A stretch of 64,000 nt of DNA from Alphaproteobacteria bacterium (GTDB lineage Bacteria; Pseudomonadota; Alphaproteobacteria; Caulobacterales; Aquidulcibacteraceae), in assembly GCA_018969015.1 (NCBI GenBank), contig JAGWZE010000003.1, positions 116,407 to 180,406 on the forward strand, in the 5' to 3' direction. The notes under the pieces were generated by a model, which saw only the letters and a program-made list of their open reading frames with translations, ran no database searches and was not told the origin of the DNA. How positions within the stretch are numbered: position 1 is the first letter of the stretch; every line of letters starts with the position of its first letter. Positions 8,419 through 17,753 of this stretch are shown here, piece by piece. The translations under genes and the position numbers were made by a program.

Positions 8419-10884
8419 ATGGTCAAGAAAATGCTTATCGACGCGGCCCACCCCGAGGAGACCCGGGTCGTCGTCATGGATGGCAATCGGGTCGATGATT
8501 TCGACTTCGAAACCCAAACGAAACGCCAGCTTCGCGGCAACATCTATCTCGCCAAAGTCACCCGCGTAGAGCCGTCCCTGCAGGCGGCGTTCGTCGAGTA
8601 TGGCGGCAATCGCCACGGCTTCCTGGCCTTCGGCGAAATCCATCCCGACTATTACCAGATCCCCTCGGCCGATCGCGAACGGCTGAAAGCCGAAGTCGAT
8701 CAGGTCGACGACGACGAACCCGCGGCCGCCACCGGCGCGGAAGGCGAAGGCGCCCCCGCCGAGGACGACGAGGACGAACAGGCCGCGCTCGAGGAGCGCC
8801 GCCGTCGCATCCTCACGCGCCGCTACAAGATCCAGGAAGTGATCCGCCGCCGGCAGATCATGCTGGTGCAGGTGGTGAAGGAAGAGCGCGGCTCGAAGGG
8901 CGCGGCGCTCACCACGTACCTGTCGCTCGCCGGCCGCTATTGCGTGCTGATGCCCAACACCGGGCGCGGCGGTGGCATCTCGCGCAAGATCACCAACAGC
9001 GCCGACCGCAAGCGTCTGAAGAAGATCGCCACCGAGCTCGAAGTGCCCGCTGGCATGGGTCTCATCGTGCGCACCGCCGGCGCCAAGCGCACCAAGACCG
9101 AGATCAAGCGCGACTACGAGTATCTGATCCGCGCCTGGGAGAACATCCGCGACACCACGCTGCGCTCCGTCGCGCCAGCGCTGATCTACGAGGAAAGCTC
9201 GCTCGTGAAGCGCGCGATCCGCGACCTCTACGACAAGGACGTCGAGGACATCCATGTCGACGGCGAAGCGGCGTACCGCGAAGCAAAAGACTTCGTGCGC
9301 ATGCTCATGCCGAGCCACGCCAAGAAGGTCGCGCACTGGAAAGATCCGACGCCGATCTTCACGAAGACGGGCGTCGAGCGCCAGCTCGAGAGCATCTATT
9401 CGCCGGTCGTGAACCTGCGCTCCGGCGGCTATCTCGTCATCAACCAGACCGAAGCGCTGGTCTCGATCGACGTGAACTCCGGCCGTTCCACGCGCGAACG
9501 CAACATCGAGCAGACCGCGCTCAAGACGAACCTCGAAGCGGCCGAAGAAGCCGCGCGCCAGATGCGCCTGCGCGATCTCGCCGGCCTCGTCGTCATCGAC
9601 TTCATCGACATGGAGGAGGCGAAGAACGACCGCCTCGTCGAGAAGCGGATGAAGGATTGCCTGCGCTTCGATCGCGCCCGCGTGCAGATGGGCAAGATCA
9701 GCGCGTTCGGCCTGCTCGAGTTGTCGCGCCAGCGGCGCCGCACGGGCATTCTCGAAGGCTCGTCCCACGTGTGCGCCCACTGCCAGGGCACCGGCCGTAT
9801 CCGCTCCGTCGAATCGAGCGCGCTGCGCCTGTTGCGCGCGCTCGACGAGGAATGCGCGCGCCGTCCGGGCACGGCGTTCGAGGTGCGCGCGCCGGCCGAA
9901 GTCGCGCTCTACGTGCTCAACGAGAAGCGCGCGGTGCTCGCGGCGATGGAAGAGAGCCGCAAGGTGCGGCTGCGCTTCGTCAGCTCCGCCTCGATCCTCG
10001 CGCCGGATTTCGAGATCGCAGCCACGGGCGAGCGCGTGTTCTTCGGTGACGAGGAACCGGAAACCGCCGATCAGCGCAGCCGCGCGGCCGCGCCGAACGC
10101 GGTCCGCATGGCCGACATGGACGTCGCCGACGCCGAGGTCGAAGACGAGGCCGACGTCGAGGACGAAGACGAAGAAACGCCGACGGCCGCGGCCGCCGCC
10201 GCGTCTGCGGATGGCGAAGGCGAACGCCGGCGCCGGCGCCGGCGCGGACGTCGCGGCGGCAAGCGGCGGCGCGAGGACGGCGCGGAGGGCGCGAGCCCGT
10301 CCGAAGCCGGAAGCGAGTCGGCCCTCGAAGCCGAGCGCGGCGACGCCGAGAGCGACGGCGAGGGCGAAGCGTCCGAAGGCGAGGCCTCGGGTGAGCAAGC
10401 CGGCGAAGACGGCAAGGAGCGCAGCGGCCGCCGCCGCCGCCGCCGCCGCCGTCGTGGCGAGCGGGGCGAGCGCGGCGAACGCACCGCTGGCGATACCGAA
10501 GCCGGCGCCGAGGGCGATGCCGACGGCGACGGTGATGGCGCCGACGATGCGGTCGCGGCCGAAGCCGAACAGGCCCCGCGCCGCACGCCGACGCTGACGG
10601 TCGTGGCCGACAATGGGTCCGCGCCGGACGTCGCCGCCGAGCCGGTCGCGGCCGTGGCTGCCGCTGCCGAAACCGTGCGGGCGCCCGTCGTCACGGCGCC
10701 GGCCGCAGCGCCGGTCACGGAGGCGCCCGTCGTCGCGGAGTCGGACGCCGAGACGACCGGCCCGGACGCCGAACCGAGCGCTGAACCCGCCGATGGCGGC
10801 GACATCGACTACGCGCCCGATCGTGAGCGCCGGGAGAAGTTCTTCGCCCGGTTGACACGCTGGGGCAAAAAAACGGGCGAATGA
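8419..10884 (+). CDS. rne: Ribonuclease E
   Basis: RNase E starts mRNA decay and processes rRNA and tRNA precursors; it also scaffolds the degradosome. The start is ATG 8419 (MVKKMLIDAAHPEETRVVV) with GGAG six bases upstream; a GTG at 8392 lacks a site. The product is 821 residues. The S1 domain is split by an acidic insert (about residues 94-125, EDDEDEQ). The catalytic core includes SIDVNSG, FIDM and the zinc-link motif CAHCQGTG. After about residue 560 comes a disordered tail alternating Asp/Glu-rich stretches with Arg blocks, including nine consecutive Arg, and a short terminal segment (EKFFARLTRWGKKTGE). Alphaproteobacterial RNase E tails are usually of this kind. Confidence 0.96.
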   Translation: MVKKMLIDAAHPEETRVVVMDGNRVDDFDFETQTKRQLRGNIYLAKVTRVEPSLQAAFVEYGGNRHGFLAFGEIHPDYYQIPSADRERLKAEVDQVDDDEPAAATGAEGEGAPAEDDEDEQAALEERRRRILTRRYKIQEVIRRRQIMLVQVVKEERGSKGAALTTYLSLAGRYCVLMPNTGRGGGISRKITNSADRKRLKKIATELEVPAGMGLIVRTAGAKRTKTEIKRDYEYLIRAWENIRDTTLRSVAPALIYEESSLVKRAIRDLYDKDVEDIHVDGEAAYREAKDFVRMLMPSHAKKVAHWKDPTPIFTKTGVERQLESIYSPVVNLRSGGYLVINQTEALVSIDVNSGRSTRERNIEQTALKTNLEAAEEAARQMRLRDLAGLVVIDFIDMEEAKNDRLVEKRMKDCLRFDRARVQMGKISAFGLLELSRQRRRTGILEGSSHVCAHCQGTGRIRSVESSALRLLRALDEECARRPGTAFEVRAPAEVALYVLNEKRAVLAAMEESRKVRLRFVSSASILAPDFEIAATGERVFFGDEEPETADQRSRAAAPNAVRMADMDVADAEVEDEADVEDEDEETPTAAAAAASADGEGERRRRRRRGRRGGKRRREDGAEGASPSEAGSESALEAERGDAESDGEGEASEGEASGEQAGEDGKERSGRRRRRRRRRGERGERGERTAGDTEAGAEGDADGDGDGADDAVAAEAEQAPRRTPTLTVVADNGSAPDVAAEPVAAVAAAAETVRAPVVTAPAAAPVTEAPVVAESDAETTGPDAEPSAEPADGGDIDYAPDRERREKFFARLTRWGKKTGE
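10429..10455 (+). repeat. Arg-codon microsatellite inside rne
   Basis: Seven CGC codons followed by two CGT codons encode nine Arg (about residues 671-679). The pure CGC run is 21 bases and could slip in replication; a change by other than three bases would cut off the RNase E tail. Confidence 0.85.
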
Positions 10885-11011
10885 TCCGGCTTGGTCGGGC
10901 GCCCGGTCCGGGCGGTGCGGGGATCCCTCTGCGCCGCCCCTTGGGGCGCCCGGCCTTGATGCCGCCGCAAAGCGCCAGTGTGGTGCCGCGCCGTACGATC
11001 AGGAGCGCCGA

Positions 11012-12421
11012 ATGACGCGATTGGACCGAGCCGCGGGACATCGGGACGCCAGGCGGACGCCATCGATCCGCGGCGCGCTCGCGGCGCTGGCGGGTTGTGT
11101 CCTCGCCCTGATGCCCGGGGTCGCGTCCGCCCAGTCGATGATCCGCGACGCCGAGATCGAAGAGACGCTGCGCATCTACGCCGATCCGATCTTCAAGGCC
11201 GCAGATCTGCAGCCGAAAGACATCAGCATCTATCTGGTCCAGGACCCGTCACTGAACGCCTTCGTGTCGAGCGGGCAGAACGTCTTCTTCCACACCGGCC
11301 TCATCCTGGCCGCGAAAGATCCCGACGAACTCAAGGGCGTGCTCGCCCACGAAACCGGCCACATCGCCGGCGGCCACCTTGCTCGCGCGCGCGGCGCGCA
11401 GGAGCGCGCGATGGTGCCGGCGATGGTCTCGATCGGGCTCGGCGTGCTGGCGCTCGCCGCCGGCGCAGGCGACGCCGGGGCCGCGCTGATCGCGGGCTCC
11501 CAGCAGTTCGCGATGGCGAGCTACGTGCGCCACACCCAGGTCGAGGAAAGCACCGCCGACCAGATGGCCGTGACCTTCCTCGAAGGCTCGGGCCAATCGC
11601 CCGCGGGGCTGATCACCTTCTTCGACCGCGAACTGCGCCAGTACGAATTCGCGCAGCGCCGCATGCCGCCCTACCTCATGACGCACCCGCTCACGTCGGA
11701 TCGCGTGCAGGCCCTGCGCGCCCGCGTCGAGGCCTCGCCAATGAAGGACGCGAAGCAGAGCGCGGACGATCTGCAGCGCTTCGCGATGATGCAGGCCAAA
11801 CTGCGCGGCTTCCTGAACGAGCCCGGCCGCACGTTCCGCGACTACCCGCCGAGCGACACCTCCCTGCCGGCCCGCTATGCGCGCGCCGTGGCGGCCTATC
11901 GCGTGCCCGACACCGGCCAGGCGATCAAAGAGACCAAGGCGCTGATCGCGGCGCAGCCGGACAATCCTTACTTCCACGAGCTTCTCGGGCAGATCCTGTT
12001 CGAGAGCGGCAAGGCGCAGGAGTCGATCGAGCCGTATCGCCGATCGACGCAATTGAAGCCCAACTCGCCGCTGCTCGAAGTCGGCCTCGCGCGCTCGCTC
12101 GTCGCCGCCAACGGCAAGGCCGGCGCGGACGAGGCGATCGCGGTCCTCGATCGCGCCGTCACCACGGAGCCGGACAATGCCTATGCCTGGCGCGAGATGG
12201 CCAACGCCTACGCCGCCAAGGGCGACGACAACATGGCCAAGCTCGCCACCGCGGAAGAGGCGTTCTCTGTGGGGAACTACCCCCGGGCGCGCTATTTCGC
12301 CGAAGTGGCCAAGAAGGGCCTGAAAGAGGGCACGGCGGCGTTCCGCCGCGCCTCCGATATCGCGATGGTCGCGGAGAACGAAACCCGTCAGGCCGAACGC
12401 GGGCGCGGCGGCCGCAGCTGA
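11012..12421 (+). CDS. Periplasmic M48 metalloprotease with TPR-like repeats (BepA-like)
   Basis: The 469-residue product has an N-terminal export signal (core GALAALAGCVLALMPGVASA, cleavage near residue 40). The zinc motif HETGH is at residues 113-117 and the third ligand is in VEESTADQ near 178. A helical hairpin (about 135-165) follows the motif, as in other M48 enzymes. From about residue 280 to the end the sequence shows TPR-like helix pairs (PDNPYFHELLGQILFESGKA; PDNAYAWREMANAYAAKGD). This is the BepA/YfgC layout, a periplasmic quality-control protease for outer-membrane assembly, including LptD. A CAGGAG site precedes the ATG. It follows rne by 127 bases and is followed by the DsbA-like gene. 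Confidence 0.92.
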   Translation: MTRLDRAAGHRDARRTPSIRGALAALAGCVLALMPGVASAQSMIRDAEIEETLRIYADPIFKAADLQPKDISIYLVQDPSLNAFVSSGQNVFFHTGLILAAKDPDELKGVLAHETGHIAGGHLARARGAQERAMVPAMVSIGLGVLALAAGAGDAGAALIAGSQQFAMASYVRHTQVEESTADQMAVTFLEGSGQSPAGLITFFDRELRQYEFAQRRMPPYLMTHPLTSDRVQALRARVEASPMKDAKQSADDLQRFAMMQAKLRGFLNEPGRTFRDYPPSDTSLPARYARAVAAYRVPDTGQAIKETKALIAAQPDNPYFHELLGQILFESGKAQESIEPYRRSTQLKPNSPLLEVGLARSLVAANGKAGADEAIAVLDRAVTTEPDNAYAWREMANAYAAKGDDNMAKLATAEEAFSVGNYPRARYFAEVAKKGLKEGTAAFRRASDIAMVAENETRQAERGRGGRS

Positions 12422-12492
12422 CGCGGACGGCGCGCAGCGTGACAGGAGGCGCCGGCTTGCCTCCCCGGATCGGGCATGTCTTAACAGCGGCC

Positions 12493-13275
12493 ATGATCCG
12501 TCCGTTCCTGAGCGCGCTTGCGCTGGCTTTCGCCGTGTTCGCCGCGGGCTTTGCGCCCGCAAGCCCCCTCGCCGGCGTCGCCGCCGCGCAGCAGGCCGCC
12601 CCTGCCGCCCCCGCCGGCAAGGCGCCCTTCTCCCGCGAGGAAGAGGCGCGCATCCGCCAGATCGTGCGCGAGTATCTCGTCGCCAATCCGGAAGTGCTGG
12701 ACGAAGCCATCGGCGTCCTGCGCGCGCGCCAGGAACAGCAACGCCGCGTGGCCATGGAGACGGACCCGCGCCACTTCGCCGTCGGCCCCAAGGACGCCAA
12801 GATCACGATCGTCGAGTTCTTCGACTATCGCTGCCCCTACTGCAAAGCCTCGCTCGACTGGGTGATGAAGACCGTCCGGACCCGGAAGGACGTGCGCGTG
12901 GTGTTCAAGGAATACCCCGTGCTCGGCCCCGCCTCGCTCGAGGCCTCGAAGGCGGCCATCGCCACCATCAAGCAGGGCAAGTACCTCGCCTTCCACCAGG
13001 CGCTGATGGCCTCCAAGGGCGAGCTGAACTCCAAGCTGATCGACGACACGGCCCGCCGCGTCGGCGTCGATGTCGGCCGCATGCGCAAGGACATGGCCGA
13101 TCCCGCGATCGCCAAACTCATCGACGACAACCACGACCTCGGCGCCCAGGCCCGCGTCGAAGGCACGCCGGCCTTCATGGTCAATGGCGAGTGGGTGCAC
13201 GGCGCGGACTTCGCCACGCTGGACAAGCTGATGGCGAGCGGCGGCGCCGGCGGCGCGCCGAAGAAGACGCGGTAA
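12493..13275 (+). CDS. Periplasmic DsbA-family thiol:disulfide oxidoreductase
   Basis: The 260-residue product has a signal peptide (MIRPFLSALALAFAVFAAGF..., cleavage near AAAQQ) and a helical N-terminal extension (about 46-90). A thioredoxin-fold DsbA domain follows with active site CPYC at residues 114-117 (FFDYRCPYCKAS) and the cis-proline loop VEGTPAFMVNG. It resembles the Com1/DsbA-like group common in alphaproteobacteria, which make or repair disulfides in exported proteins. The ATG at 12493 is chosen because the signal peptide starts there; its ribosome-binding site is weak. It lies 71 bases after the M48 protease gene and the two could act in one envelope quality-control path, though that is inference. 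Confidence 0.9.
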   Translation: MIRPFLSALALAFAVFAAGFAPASPLAGVAAAQQAAPAAPAGKAPFSREEEARIRQIVREYLVANPEVLDEAIGVLRARQEQQRRVAMETDPRHFAVGPKDAKITIVEFFDYRCPYCKASLDWVMKTVRTRKDVRVVFKEYPVLGPASLEASKAAIATIKQGKYLAFHQALMASKGELNSKLIDDTARRVGVDVGRMRKDMADPAIAKLIDDNHDLGAQARVEGTPAFMVNGEWVHGADFATLDKLMASGGAGGAPKKTR

Positions 13276-13288
13276 AGGCGGGCATCGG

Positions 13289-13430
13289 GTCCTTCTCCCC
13301 TTGTGGGAGAAGGTGGCCCGAAGGGCCGGATGAGGGGTGAACCCCCACGATCCGAACGGCGCGCTGACACCCCTCACCCGTCTCGACGGCTACGCCGCCG
13401 ATCCACCCTCTCCCACAAGGGGAGAGGGAC
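13289..13430. repeat. Palindromic intergenic repeat, family A copy 1
   Basis: It sits between the convergent dsbA-like and thiG genes. CCTTCTCCCCTTGTGGGAGA at the left is mirrored by TCTCCCACAAGGGGAGAGGG at the right. Inside these lie GGATGAGGGGTG and CACCCCTCACCC. The whole element can fold as one long stem, with a smaller hairpin (CTCCCCTTGTGGGAG) in the outer arm. Confidence 0.9.
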
Positions 13431-13436
13431 CAAGCC

Positions 13437-14219
13437 CTAGATCAACCCCGCCAACGGGCTGCTGGGATCCGCATAGCGCTTCTTCGGCATGCGTCCCGCG
13501 AGATAGGCGTCGCGCCCGGCGATGACGGCGTGCTTCATCGCGCGCGCCATGCGCACCGGGTCTTTCGCCTCCGCGATCGCAGTGTTCATCAGCACGCCGT
13601 CGCAGCCGAGCTCCATCGCCATGGCGGCGTCGCTCGCGGTGCCGACGCCGGCGTCGACGATGACGGGCACGCGCGCCTGCTCGACGATGAGGCGGATATT
13701 GACCGGGTTCTGCACGCCGAGCCCCGAACCGATCAGCGAGCCGAGCGGCATGATCGCCACGCACCCGGCGTCCTCGAGCTTGCGCGCATAGACGGGATCG
13801 TCGCTGCAATAGACCATCACCTCGAAGCCCTCCGCGACGAGGACCCTCGCGGCGCGCAGCGTTTCTTCCATGTCGGGATAGAGCGTCTTCTGGTCAGCCA
13901 GGACCTCGAGCTTCACCAGCGTCCAGCCTCCCGCTTCGCGGGCAAGGCGCAGCGTGCGCAGCGCATCGTCGGCGGTGAAGCAGCCGGCGGTGTTGGGCAG
14001 GAACACGGTCTTCGCCGGATCGATGTGGTCGGTCAAACGGGGCTGGCTGGGATCGGAAAGGTTCACGCGCCGGATCGCGACCGTGACCATCTCCGCCCCG
14101 CTCGCGGCCAGGGCGGCGGCGTTCTCGGCGTAGGACTTGTACTTGCCCGTGCCGATGATGAGGCGGGACTGGAACGTCCGGCCGGCGATGACGAGGGGAT
14201 CGGAAGGCGCTTCGGTCAT
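13437..14219 (-). CDS. thiG: Thiazole synthase
   Basis: ThiG builds the thiazole ring of thiamine from 1-deoxyxylulose 5-phosphate, dehydroglycine and sulfur carried on ThiS. The 260-residue protein is a TIM barrel. The Schiff-base lysine is K103 in LVKLEVLAD, and the phosphate loops include [15 protein letters not shown] and [11 protein letters not shown] chose ATG 14219 ([13 protein letters not shown]); an upstream extension to 14330 has no homologous look. It lies 61 bases downstream of thiS on the same strand. Other thiamine genes (thiC, thiE, thiO) are not in the window. Confidence 0.95.
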   Translation of the reverse strand: MTEAPSDPLVIAGRTFQSRLIIGTGKYKSYAENAAALAASGAEMVTVAIRRVNLSDPSQPRLTDHIDPAKTVFLPNTAGCFTADDALRTLRLAREAGGWTLVKLEVLADQKTLYPDMEETLRAARVLVAEGFEVMVYCSDDPVYARKLEDAGCVAIMPLGSLIGSGLGVQNPVNIRLIVEQARVPVIVDAGVGTASDAAMAMELGCDGVLMNTAIAEAKDPVRMARAMKHAVIAGRDAYLAGRMPKKRYADPSSPLAGLI

Positions 14220-14280
14220 GGCCGCTATATGCGCGCGGACGGGCGCGATGTCATGCGGTGCGCGACCGCCGGAGGGGCCG

Positions 14281-14493
14281 TCAGCCGCCGCCGACGAACT
14301 GCACGATCTCGATCCGGTCGCCTTCGGCAAGCGGTGTCACGCCGAAGCGGGAGCGCGGCACGATCTCGCGGTTGCGCTCCACCGCGACGCGGGCCGGGTT
14401 GAGGCCCAGCTCCTCGAGGAAGGACATGACCGTCGCGGCCGCGGCGGTCCGCCGGTCTTCGCCGTTGACGGTGATGAGGATCTCAGCGGTCAT
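14281..14493 (-). CDS. thiS: Sulfur carrier protein ThiS
   Basis: The 70-residue ubiquitin-like protein ends in Gly-Gly (FVGGG), the tail that is adenylated and thiocarboxylated to give sulfur to ThiG. The N-terminal strand ([14 protein letters not shown]) and [10 protein letters not shown] are typical. The ATG at 14493 is chosen from length; a longer frame reaches 14739 but would overlap the divergent aroQ. It is the first gene of the thiS-thiG pair. No thiamine-pyrophosphate riboswitch motif is seen in the 130-base spacer upstream. Confidence 0.93.
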   Translation of the reverse strand: MTAEILITVNGEDRRTAAAATVMSFLEELGLNPARVAVERNREIVPRSRFGVTPLAEGDRIEIVQFVGGG

Positions 14494-14623
14494 GGCGCGG
14501 AGATAGCCAGCGGCGCGCGCGACTGCAACGGCGCAGGGCGACGCGCGGGTCACCGACCGACTGTCCACCGCCCGCCGGCCTGCCGCCATTGACGAACCGT
14601 GCCGCATCGTGGAAAGCCGACCT

Positions 14624-15070
14624 ATGACGAAAACCGTGTTCGTCCTCAACGGCCCCAACCTCAACCTGCTCGGCACGCGCGAGCCGGCGGTGTACGGCTC
14701 GGCAACGCTCGCCGACGTGGAGGCCGCCTGCGCGGCCAAGGCGGCGGCGCTCGGGCTCGCCTTGACGTTCCGTCAATCGAACCACGAGGGCCAGCTGATC
14801 GACTGGCTGCACGAGGCCGGCCGCGAGGGCGCCGTGGGCGTGGCGTTCAATCCCGGCGGCTATACCCACACGTCGGTGGCGCTGCACGACGCCGTCAAGG
14901 CGATCAAGGTCCCCGTCATCGAGGTCCACATCAGTAATCCGGCCGCGCGGGAACCGTTCCGGCACGTGTCTTTCGTGTCGTCGGCGGCGCGAGGAACCAT
15001 CGCGGGTCTCGGCGTTCTGGGGTATGTCCTGGCGATCGAGGCGCTGGCCGCCTTGAGTGACCGGCCCTGA
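14624..15070 (+). CDS. aroQ: 3-dehydroquinate dehydratase, type II
   Basis: This enzyme dehydrates 3-dehydroquinate in the shikimate pathway. The 148-residue length and the motif [18 protein letters not shown] are diagnostic for the dodecameric type II family. The catalytic Tyr is Y24, with R19 in GTRE, the NHEG segment near residue 54, [10 protein letters not shown] near 76, and His102 in EVHISN. The ATG at 14624 gives the standard N-terminus [10 protein letters not shown]. It stands just upstream of accB on the same strand, a common alphaproteobacterial order. Confidence 0.96.
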   Translation: MTKTVFVLNGPNLNLLGTREPAVYGSATLADVEAACAAKAAALGLALTFRQSNHEGQLIDWLHEAGREGAVGVAFNPGGYTHTSVALHDAVKAIKVPVIEVHISNPAAREPFRHVSFVSSAARGTIAGLGVLGYVLAIEALAALSDRP

Positions 15071-15124
15071 GCGGGCGGTCGTGAACAAGAAGCCGCAGTC
15101 AACGCGGTCTGGAGCAAGAGGCGC

Positions 15125-15622
15125 ATGAAAGACAAGAACGGCGCTGCCGGCATCGATCCCGAGCTCGTGCGCGAGCTGGCGGGCATCCTCAAGGATTCGG
15201 GCCTGTCCGAGATCGAGGTCGAGCATGGCGAGCTGAAGCTGCGGCTGGCGCGTGGCGCACCCGTGGCGGCTGCGCCCATGGCCTACGCCCCGGCCCCGGG
15301 CTACGCGCCCGCCTACGCCCCCGCGCCGGCCCATGTTGCGCATGCGCCTGCCCCCGAACCGGCCAAGCCCGCGGACCTGCGCGCCCATCCGGGCGCGGTG
15401 CTGTCCCCGATGGTCGGCACGGCCTATCTGTCCCCCGAACCGGGCGCATCCGCGTTCATCAAGGTTGGCGACACGGTCAGCGAAGGCCAGACGCTGCTGA
15501 TCGTCGAAGCCATGAAGACGTTCAATCCGATCCCGGCGCCGCGCGCCGGGAAGGTCACGCAGATCATCGTGACGGACGCCCAGCCGGTCGAGTTCGGCGA
15601 AGCGCTCGTCGTCCTCGAATAG
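15125..15622 (+). CDS. accB: Biotin carboxyl carrier protein of acetyl-CoA carboxylase
   Basis: AccB carries carboxybiotin between the biotin carboxylase and the carboxyltransferase, the first step of fatty-acid synthesis. The 165-residue protein has an N-terminal helical part (about 1-45), an Ala/Pro-rich flexible linker (about 46-85) and a C-terminal biotinyl domain. The biotin lysine is K131 in EAMKT. AAGAGG lies four bases before the ATG at 15125. It is followed by accC with seven bases between, so the pair is surely one operon. Confidence 0.96.
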   Translation: MKDKNGAAGIDPELVRELAGILKDSGLSEIEVEHGELKLRLARGAPVAAAPMAYAPAPGYAPAYAPAPAHVAHAPAPEPAKPADLRAHPGAVLSPMVGTAYLSPEPGASAFIKVGDTVSEGQTLLIVEAMKTFNPIPAPRAGKVTQIIVTDAQPVEFGEALVVLE

Positions 15623-15629
15623 GCGCGAG

Positions 15630-16973
15630 ATGTTCGACAAGATCCTGATCGCGAACCGCGGGGAGATCGCTCTTCGCGTGCACCGCGCGTGCAAGGAGAT
15701 GGGCATCTCCACGGTCGCGGTGCACAGCCAGGCCGACGCCAACGCCATGCATGTGCGCCTCGCCGACGAAAGCGTCTGCATCGGGCCGCCGCAGGCGTCG
15801 AAGTCCTATCTGCACATTCCCTCGATCATCGCCGCCGCCGAGATCACCGGCGCCCAGGCGATCCATCCGGGATACGGCTTCCTCTCGGAGAACGCGCGGT
15901 TCGCCGAGATCGTCGAGAAGCACGGCCTCGTCTTCATTGGTCCGAAGCCGGAGCATATCCGGTTGATGGGCGACAAGATCACCGCCAAGCGCGCGGCGGC
16001 GGAAGCGGGCATTCCCGTGGTTCCCGGCTCGGATGGCGGCGTCTCCACCGACGAGGAGGCCAGGAAGGTCGCCAAGAAGATCGGCTACCCCGTGCTGATC
16101 AAGGCGGCCGCCGGCGGCGGCGGTCGCGGCATGAAAGTGGCGCGCACGCCCGAGGCGCTCTCCGAAGCGCTCGCCACCGCCCGCGCCGAAGCGCGCGCCG
16201 CGTTCGGTGACGACAGCGTCTACATCGAGAAATATCTCGAAAGGCCCCGCCACATCGAAATCCAGATCGTCGCCGACAGCCACGGCAACGTGGTGCACCT
16301 GGGCGAGCGCGACTGCTCCCTGCAGCGCCGCCACCAGAAGATCTGGGAAGAGGCGCCCTCGCCCGCACTCAATCCCGAGCAGCGCGCCAAGATCGGCGAA
16401 ACGACGGCGAAGGCGATCGCCAAGCTCGGCTATCTCGGCGTCGGCACCGTCGAATATCTGTACGAAGACGGAAAGTTCTACTTCATCGAGATGAACACAC
16501 GCCTGCAGGTCGAGCATCCGGTGACGGAGATGATCACCGGCGTCGATCTCGTGCGCGAGCAGATCCGCATCGCCGATGGCGCGCCGCTCTCGTTCTCGCA
16601 GGCGGACGTGACGTTCGAAGGCTGCGCGATCGAGTGCCGCATCAATGCGGAGAACCCGCAGACCTTCACGCCGAGCCCGGGCCAGATCACGGACTATCAC
16701 CCGCCGGGCGGCCTCGGCGTGCGCCTCGATTCCGCGATCTACGCTGGCTACAAGATCCCGCCCTATTACGACAGCCTGATCGGCAAGCTGATCGTGCACG
16801 GGCGTGATCGCACCGAAGCCCTGATGCGGTTGCGCCGCTCGCTCGACGAGATGGTGGTCAACGGCGTCGACACGACGATCCCGCTGTTCCAGCGGCTCGC
16901 GGTCGAACCCGAGATCGCCAACGGCGACTACCACATCCACTGGCTCGAACAGTTCCTGAAGGCGAACGGCTGA
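15630..16973 (+). CDS. accC: Biotin carboxylase subunit of acetyl-CoA carboxylase
   Basis: AccC carboxylates the biotin of AccB using ATP and bicarbonate. The 447-residue protein has the expected order: N-terminal biotin-carboxylase domain ([20 protein letters not shown]), ATP-grasp domain with the glycine-rich loop [13 protein letters not shown], the active-site segment [14 protein letters not shown], and a C-terminal domain with [13 protein letters not shown]. The length matches the family. It follows accB by seven bases and precedes aat by seven bases, so all three may be co-transcribed. Confidence 0.97.
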   Translation: MFDKILIANRGEIALRVHRACKEMGISTVAVHSQADANAMHVRLADESVCIGPPQASKSYLHIPSIIAAAEITGAQAIHPGYGFLSENARFAEIVEKHGLVFIGPKPEHIRLMGDKITAKRAAAEAGIPVVPGSDGGVSTDEEARKVAKKIGYPVLIKAAAGGGGRGMKVARTPEALSEALATARAEARAAFGDDSVYIEKYLERPRHIEIQIVADSHGNVVHLGERDCSLQRRHQKIWEEAPSPALNPEQRAKIGETTAKAIAKLGYLGVGTVEYLYEDGKFYFIEMNTRLQVEHPVTEMITGVDLVREQIRIADGAPLSFSQADVTFEGCAIECRINAENPQTFTPSPGQITDYHPPGGLGVRLDSAIYAGYKIPPYYDSLIGKLIVHGRDRTEALMRLRRSLDEMVVNGVDTTIPLFQRLAVEPEIANGDYHIHWLEQFLKANG

Positions 16974-16980
16974 GGCTTCG

Positions 16981-17637
16981 ATGAGCGCGCGGTTCGGCCC
17001 GGACGAACTCATCGCGTGTTACCGGCGGGGCGTGTTCCCGATGGCCGAGAGCCGCGAGGCCGCGCAGCTTTTCCTCGTCGATCCGGACTGGCGCGGCGTG
17101 CTCCCGCTCGACCGCTTCCACGTGCCGCGCCGCCTCGCCCGCACCGTGCGCGGCGACCGTGTGCGCGTGTCCGTCAACGAGGATTTCGCCGCGACCATCG
17201 CCGGGTGCGCCGAACAGCGCGACAGCCGCGACGAGACCTGGATCAATCCCGCAATCCAGAACCTCTACCAGGAGCTTCATCGCCGCGGGCAGGCGCATAG
17301 CGTGGAAGTGCGCGACGAGACCGGCGCGCTCGTCGGTGGGCTCTATGGCGTGAGCCTTGCCGGCGCATTCTTCGGCGAGAGCATGTTTTCCCGCGCGCGA
17401 GACGTGAGCAAGATCGCGCTCGTCCATCTCGCCGCGCGGCTGAAGATCGGCGGCTTCAAACTGCTCGATGCGCAATTCTGGACGGCCCACCTCGCGCAGT
17501 TCGGCGTCGAGCAGATTCCCCGCGCGCAGTTCCGCATGCGGCTCGAGCGGGCGCTGGCGATCGAGGGAGACTTTCTGCGCGCGCCGCCCGTCATGACCGG
17601 CGCCGAAGCGATGGCGGCGCTGGGCGAGACGGGGTGA
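16981..17637 (+). CDS. aat: Leucyl/phenylalanyl-tRNA--protein transferase
   Basis: Aat adds Leu or Phe from charged tRNA to proteins with N-terminal Lys or Arg, marking them for ClpAP through ClpS (the N-end rule). The 218-residue product shows the family landmarks: LIACYRRGVFPMAE near the N-terminus, TWINPAIQNLYQELHRRGQAHSVE, GGLYGVSLAGAFFGESMFSR, and the C-terminal LDAQFWTAHLAQFG. GAGG lies five bases before the ATG. It closes the accB-accC-aat run and converges on the DUF2155 gene. Confidence 0.96.
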   Translation: MSARFGPDELIACYRRGVFPMAESREAAQLFLVDPDWRGVLPLDRFHVPRRLARTVRGDRVRVSVNEDFAATIAGCAEQRDSRDETWINPAIQNLYQELHRRGQAHSVEVRDETGALVGGLYGVSLAGAFFGESMFSRARDVSKIALVHLAARLKIGGFKLLDAQFWTAHLAQFGVEQIPRAQFRMRLERALAIEGDFLRAPPVMTGAEAMAALGETG

Positions 17638-17640
17638 CTG

Positions 17641-17736
17641 CGTCATCCTCGGCGCCCCGAAGACGTGCCGGGAATCCAGGACCATGCCGCCGCCCCTGTA
17701 TCCCCGACCTCGCTTTGCTCGGTCGAGGATGACGGA
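17641..17736. repeat. Palindromic intergenic repeat, family B copy 1
   Basis: CGTCATCCTCGGCGCCCCGA at the left is mirrored by TCGAGGATGACG at the right. GGAATCCAGG and TATCCCCGACCTCGC form a degenerate inner pair. It fills the spacer between the convergent aat and DUF2155 genes. Confidence 0.88.
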
Positions 17737-17753
17737 AGGGCGGGCGCAACGCC

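Noticed and set aside
10885..11011. Inverted GGGCGCCCGG sequences after rne as a terminator
   Set aside because: Arms are short self-complementary GC blocks with no T-run, which occur by chance at this base composition.
14494..14623. Thiamine riboswitch upstream of thiS
   Set aside because: No conserved TPP core sequences could be found in the spacer on the minus strand.
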